From SAR202 cluster bacterium (GTDB taxonomy: Bacteria > Chloroflexota > Dehalococcoidia > SAR202 > CAJWER01): a DNA stretch of 8,744 bases. Under the pieces are notes generated by a model, which made no database searches, was not told where the DNA came from, and saw nothing but the letters and a program-made list of their open reading frames with translations. The DNA is taken from positions 1-8,744 of the forward strand of contig JASLXL010000157.1 in NCBI GenBank assembly GCA_030740335.1, written 5' to 3'. The position numbers and the translations under genes are program-made. Numbering within the stretch: the first letter of the stretch is position 1; every line of letters starts with the position of its first letter. Shown one piece after another: positions 5,760 through 8,744 of this stretch.

Positions 5760-6965
5760 TTAGTCGGACCCCGCACTCATATTGGCCAGTGGAGAAGGCA
5801 CCGGCGCCGGTCTCTTTAGTCGCTTCTGTCCCAACGCCTGAGCCAGGACAACCACGGCTACGACAGTTAGCACCCAGTTTATCCCGGCGATCAGCCAGAG
5901 CTCCGCAGAAGATATGACTCCGGTATCGGGGTCCTGGAAGACCAGCACCTCGATCGCCACCAGAAACATGTTGAACAGTGCCAGTGGAAACAGCCCCTTC
6001 CATGCGAATCCCATGATCTGGTCGACTCTCAGCCTAGGCCATGTCGCCCGGACCCACAACAGGCCTGAGATCACCAAGAATGCCTTCAGTACAAACCAGA
6101 CCTGCCCGGGAATCGGATCGAAGCCCCGGGTGCCACCGAGGTACAGGACAGTGGCCACGGTGGCGGCAGCCAGTGGCGCCATGAACTCACCAAGGAAAAA
6201 TAGGGCGAACTTGATACCGCTGTACTCAGTGTTAAAGCCGGAGCCAAGCTCCGATTCCGCTTCTACCATGTCGAATGGCGTCCGGCTCATCTCGGCTGAA
6301 GCTGCGGTCATGAATACGAGGAAGCCTAGTGGCTGCGTCACCAGGTAGATCACGTCCTGGCCGATCACAATGTCAGTTAGCGCCAAAGACCCTGCCATGA
6401 TGACTACGCCTGTGATGGCAAGCGCCATCGGGACCTCGTAGCTGACTAACATGGCAACTGCCCGCATCGCGCCAAACATCGCGTACTTATTTCGCGACGC
6501 CCATCCGGCGATGAACACGCCCAGGGCGTTGATACCGGTGACACCGACGATAAACAGGACTCCAATGTTCAATCGGCCCAAGAAGCTACCGTCCTCAAAG
6601 GGTATCTCGCCAAGAGGTATCACGGCGAAGACCATGAGTCCGGGTACGAGCAAAATGACTGGTGCAATGTGAAATAGCGATCGATCCGCGTCGTCGGGGA
6701 CCGTGTCTTCTTTCACCATTAGCTTCAATACGTCCGCGAGTGGCTGAAGCAGCCCGAAGGGGCCCCATCGGTTGGGACCTAGCCTCGATTGGATCCGAGC
6801 AAGGGCACGCCTCTCGAACCATGTGTAAAGGGCAGTGGCCGAGATGACCACGTTGAAGACGATCATGGCAAGGATAGACGCCGCTATCCCGAAGGCAAGC
6901 CATTCCAGATCCAGGTTCTCAGGGAGCCTGTCACGGATAAATTCGTATAGCGTCAGGAAGTCCAA
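5760..6965 (-). CDS. nuoH: NADH-quinone oxidoreductase subunit H
   Basis: NuoH is the membrane subunit that forms the quinone chamber with NuoB and NuoD and starts the proton-translocation path. The 401-residue product has the family's signature loops. WFERRALARIQSRLGPNRWG lies at about 49-68, followed by PFGLLQPLADVLKLMVKED to residue 87. GWASRNKYAMFGAMRAVAML is at about 154-173 and SYEVPM at 175-180. AEMSRTPFDMVEAESELGSG is at 224-243, followed by FNTEYSG. About eight membrane helices are visible, and the C-terminal tail of some 25 residues is basic then Pro-rich. The start codon is TTG (6965-6963), directly after the nuoD stop TAG with no spacer. GAGGTGG lies 8 nt upstream and no ATG or GTG fits the N-terminus, so TTG is well supported. 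The stop is TAA at 5762-5760. Confidence 0.96.
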   Translation of the reverse strand: MDFLTLYEFIRDRLPENLDLEWLAFGIAASILAMIVFNVVISATALYTWFERRALARIQSRLGPNRWGPFGLLQPLADVLKLMVKEDTVPDDADRSLFHIAPVILLVPGLMVFAVIPLGEIPFEDGSFLGRLNIGVLFIVGVTGINALGVFIAGWASRNKYAMFGAMRAVAMLVSYEVPMALAITGVVIMAGSLALTDIVIGQDVIYLVTQPLGFLVFMTAASAEMSRTPFDMVEAESELGSGFNTEYSGIKFALFFLGEFMAPLAAATVATVLYLGGTRGFDPIPGQVWFVLKAFLVISGLLWVRATWPRLRVDQIMGFAWKGLFPLALFNMFLVAIEVLVFQDPDTGVISSAELWLIAGINWVLTVVAVVVLAQALGQKRLKRPAPVPSPLANMSAGSD

Positions 6966-8072
6966 CTACCGGTCCACCTCACCAAGCACGACATCGGTGC
7001 TGCCGAAGACTATCACAAGATCTCCCATCTTCCATCCGACAAGGAGATCTCTAAGAACGGTCAGGTTAATAAAGGAGGGGGCCCTGATCTTGCAGCGATA
7101 GGGGGAGATGCCCCCGTCACTTACGATATAGAATCCGAGTTCCCCTTTGGGCGCCTCGACCGCTGCATAGGCCTCCCCCGGTTCTGGCCTGACAAAATAT
7201 GGTGTGTCCGATCTGACAGGGCCCACCGAGATCTGATCGATGCACTGGCGAATTATCTTAACGCTCTCCCGCATCTCTCTGATTCTCACATAATACCGGT
7301 CGAACGTATCGCCGACGGAACCGATTGGTACATCGAATTTCATCCTGTCATAGAGCTCGTAAGGGTCGGCCTTTCGGAGGTCCCACTGGACACCCGTGGC
7401 TCGGAGCATCGGCCCCGTGACCGAGGCATCAATGGCCATTTCCGGGGTCAAAATCCCGACATCACGGGTCCTGGCCAGCACGATTTCGTTCGTCGTGATC
7501 AGGCCCTCTAGCTCATCAATATAGCCAGGCATTTCGTCCATAAGAACGTTCAGCGCGCCCCAGAATTCCTCCGGGGCGTCCTGGGTCACGCCCCCTGGAC
7601 GCATGTAGCTAAGGGTAATCCTCGCGCCGCAAAGCATCTCGAACAGGTCAAGGATGCGCTCGCGTTCGCGGAAGCAGTACATCAAGGGGGTGCCGCCAAA
7701 GGTCCCCAACTCCTGCATCAGGAAACCGGTGGAGATAAGGTGACTAGCGATGCGCTGCAACTCGGAGCACAAAACGCGTAGATAACTCGCACGCTCAGGG
7801 ACCTCGATCCCGCTCAGCTTTTCGACCGTCCTGACGTAGGCCAGGTTGTTGGTCATGGATGCCGTGTAGTCCAGTCTGTCGGTCAGAGTCACTATCTGGG
7901 TGAAGGAGCGCTCCTCGGCAAGCTTCTCGGTGCCTCGATGGAGATAGCCAAAGACAGGCTCTGCGTCGAGCACAACCTCACCGTCAAAGGTGACCCTGAG
8001 CCGGAACACGCCGTGGGTACTCGGGTGCTGGGGCCCCAGATTGATCGTTATTGGTTCTGTTTGAATCGGCAT
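6966..8072 (-). CDS. nuoD: NADH-quinone oxidoreductase subunit D (49-kDa subunit)
   Basis: NuoD forms the quinone-binding site of complex I and is related to the large subunit of [NiFe] hydrogenases. The 368-residue product begins MPIQTEPITINLGPQHPSTH. Two residues known to contact the quinone headgroup are present: the second His of GPQHPSTHG (H20) and the Tyr of DRLDY (Y69). Their spacing of 49 residues equals that of H38 and Y87 in Thermus. Further conserved blocks are GYLHRGTEKL, MRPGGV (157-162), YRCKIRAPSF and the C-terminal VLGEVDR ending. As expected for complex I, the hydrogenase Ni-binding Cys motifs are absent. The start is either ATG 8072 (chosen) or GTG 8081, which has AGG 5 nt upstream and adds three residues. 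It is a separate gene rather than a NuoCD fusion. The stop TAG at 6968-6966 abuts nuoH. Confidence 0.97.
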   Translation of the reverse strand: MPIQTEPITINLGPQHPSTHGVFRLRVTFDGEVVLDAEPVFGYLHRGTEKLAEERSFTQIVTLTDRLDYTASMTNNLAYVRTVEKLSGIEVPERASYLRVLCSELQRIASHLISTGFLMQELGTFGGTPLMYCFRERERILDLFEMLCGARITLSYMRPGGVTQDAPEEFWGALNVLMDEMPGYIDELEGLITTNEIVLARTRDVGILTPEMAIDASVTGPMLRATGVQWDLRKADPYELYDRMKFDVPIGSVGDTFDRYYVRIREMRESVKIIRQCIDQISVGPVRSDTPYFVRPEPGEAYAAVEAPKGELGFYIVSDGGISPYRCKIRAPSFINLTVLRDLLVGWKMGDLVIVFGSTDVVLGEVDR

Positions 8073-8270
8073 CCTGAACACTCTAGCCTGGTCGCGGTCT
8101 AGAACTACCGCTCGACGATCTCGTCGTATATCTTCAAATTAAGGCAAATATGGAAATATTGTGAGGGACACCCTCAAACGCCCAGGAAAGGGACTGGCCC
8201 CTCTGCACACCCTCCCAATGCCGACAGCGCAACCGCCGGGCATTTCTACCATGAGGCGTGCCAAAATCGC
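8073..8270 (-). other. Non-coding gap between nuoC and nuoD
   Basis: About 200 bp separate the nuoC stop from the nuoD start, whereas most other junctions overlap or nearly touch. On the minus strand the first half is GC-rich and includes an imperfect hairpin (AGGGG-CCAG-TCCCT) and the perfect TGAGGG-TGT-CCCTCA hairpin. An AT-rich stretch then runs from about 8162 down to 8127. A further inverted repeat, CGACGA/TCGTCG, is at 8113-8126. A 37-codon frame (ATG near 8252) and other short frames here match nothing I recognise. The NuoC protein already ends at its normal C-terminus, so this is not a frameshifted continuation of nuoC. Confidence 0.6.
8162..8176 (-). other. Hairpin TGAGGG-TGT-CCCTCA in the nuoC-nuoD gap
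   Basis: This is a perfect 6-base inverted repeat with a 3-base loop. On the operon strand it is followed by CAATATTTCC, which is T-rich but not a clean T-run. It could act as a weak or attenuating terminator, or as a stability element separating nuoB-C from the downstream genes. Termination is not certain. Confidence 0.4.
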
Positions 8271-8714
8271 CTACCTGATGAAATCCTTTCTGAGGGGATG
8301 TCCGGGGAAATCCTCCCAAAGCAGAATCCGTTTCATGTTTGGGTGCCCTTCAAAATAAACGCCCATCAGGTCCCAAATCTCCCGCTCTTGCAGGTTCGCT
8401 CCCTTCCATACTGGCGTGAGCGAATCTACGACAGGCTTCTCCCTGCCATAGCGGCGAGTCTTGAGCACCACGGAATGGTTTTGTCTCATCGAGAGCAGGT
8501 GGTAGACCAGTTCAAAGTGGTCAACGTAATCGATTGCGCTGATCGCCGTAAGGAAGGAGAAGTCCAGGTCTGACGATTCCTTCAAGAAATTGGCAACGCT
8601 GAGAAGGTTTTCAGGAGCAACCCAAACATCGGTCGCATTCCACTCGGTGGATGCGCCTGGATGGGCATTGTTGATCTGCATGGCTACGTCGGCTCCAGAC
8701 AGGACTCGTGTCAT
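8271..8714 (-). CDS. nuoC: NADH-quinone oxidoreductase subunit C (30-kDa subunit)
   Basis: NuoC is a soluble connecting-arm subunit of complex I that packs against NuoD and has no cofactor. The 147-residue product carries the family signature at its C-terminus: PVWKGANLQEREIWDLMGVY (101-120), FEGHPNMKRILL (121-132) and GHPLRKDF (138-145). The upstream strands include TAISAIDY (56-63) and FELVYHLLS (67-75). The length fits a stand-alone bacterial NuoC, and the protein ends right after the PLRKDF motif, as is normal. The start at ATG 8714 has an AGG 6 nt upstream and appears to overlap the preceding gene's TGA (ATGA). The frame stays open to the window edge upstream, but those codons do not look like NuoC. 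The stop is TAG at 8273-8271. Confidence 0.95.
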   Translation of the reverse strand: MTRVLSGADVAMQINNAHPGASTEWNATDVWVAPENLLSVANFLKESSDLDFSFLTAISAIDYVDHFELVYHLLSMRQNHSVVLKTRRYGREKPVVDSLTPVWKGANLQEREIWDLMGVYFEGHPNMKRILLWEDFPGHPLRKDFIR

Positions 8715-8743
8715 TGGGAGCCTGCCGCCGTGCCCTGAAGTGA
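8711..8743 (-). CDS. nuoB: Probable C-terminal end of NADH-quinone oxidoreductase subunit B (runs off right edge)
   Basis: Upstream of nuoC one frame reads SLQGTAAGSQ and ends in TGA at 8713-8711. That stop overlaps the nuoC ATG by the same ATGA arrangement used at the I/J and J/K junctions. Only ten residues are visible and they hold no diagnostic motif. The nuoB assignment therefore rests on the conserved B-C-D gene order. The preceding gene could be something else. Confidence 0.4.
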   Translation of the reverse strand, partial: SLQGTAAGSQ

Positions 8744-8744
8744 G

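Noticed and set aside
8134..8319. 61-codon minus-strand frame spanning the end of nuoC and the nuoC-nuoD gap
   Set aside because: I considered it as a frameshifted nuoC tail or a small gene. NuoC already ends properly after HPLRKDF, and the frame has no family pattern and starts inside conserved nuoC sequence.
1..8744. CRISPR array, tRNA, rRNA, transposase or attachment site
   Set aside because: No regularly spaced direct repeats, cloverleaf-like sequence, transposase-like frame or terminal inverted repeats were seen. Almost the whole window is nuo coding sequence.

Overview
The window is one contiguous block of a respiratory complex I (NADH:quinone oxidoreductase, nuo) operon. Every gene is on the minus strand, so transcription runs from the right edge to the left. 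In transcription order it holds the probable last codons of nuoB (edge), nuoC, nuoD, nuoH, nuoI, nuoJ, nuoK, a small DUF2007-like gene, nuoL, nuoM and the first 52 codons of nuoN (edge). No mobile element, tRNA, rRNA or CRISPR array was seen.

Organism: a bacterium with mid-range GC and mixed ATG/GTG/TTG starts. The peripheral-arm genes B, C and D are followed directly by H, I, J, K, L, M and N, with no nuoEFG between D and H. That order, a separate (unfused) nuoC and nuoD, and a DUF2007-type gene inside the operon would fit Chloroflexota (for example a Dehalococcoidia/SAR202-like lineage). This is inference from gene order and general protein character only; no marker gene is present.

Layout, right to left. 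8711-8744 is the putative nuoB tail, overlapping nuoC by ATGA. nuoC is 8271-8714. A non-coding gap of about 200 bp with a hairpin and an AT-rich stretch follows. nuoD (6966-8072) abuts nuoH (TTG start, 5760-6965), which is one base from nuoI (5087-5758). nuoI overlaps nuoJ (4500-5090), and nuoJ overlaps nuoK (4153-4503), each by ATGA. A second structured gap (3955-4152) has two related hairpins and a possible internal promoter. It precedes the small gene (3760-3954), nuoL (1758-3731), nuoM (164-1714) and nuoN (1-156).

How the genes work together: NuoB, C, D and I form the connecting arm that passes electrons through Fe-S clusters to quinone at the NuoB/D/H interface. NuoH, J, K, L, M and N form the membrane arm, with the antiporter-like subunits L, M and N and the E-channel subunits H, J and K translocating protons. 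The electron-input module (NuoE, F, G) is not encoded within this stretch. The complex may therefore use a donor other than NADH, or the module may lie elsewhere in the genome.

Most of the window is ordinary. The points worth a second look are the extra segment of about 40 residues in NuoI, the DUF2007-like gene with its own strong ribosome binding site, the paired GGTC-NNN-GACC hairpins before it, and the absence of nuoEFG from the D-H junction. I did not find evidence for a wholly new system.
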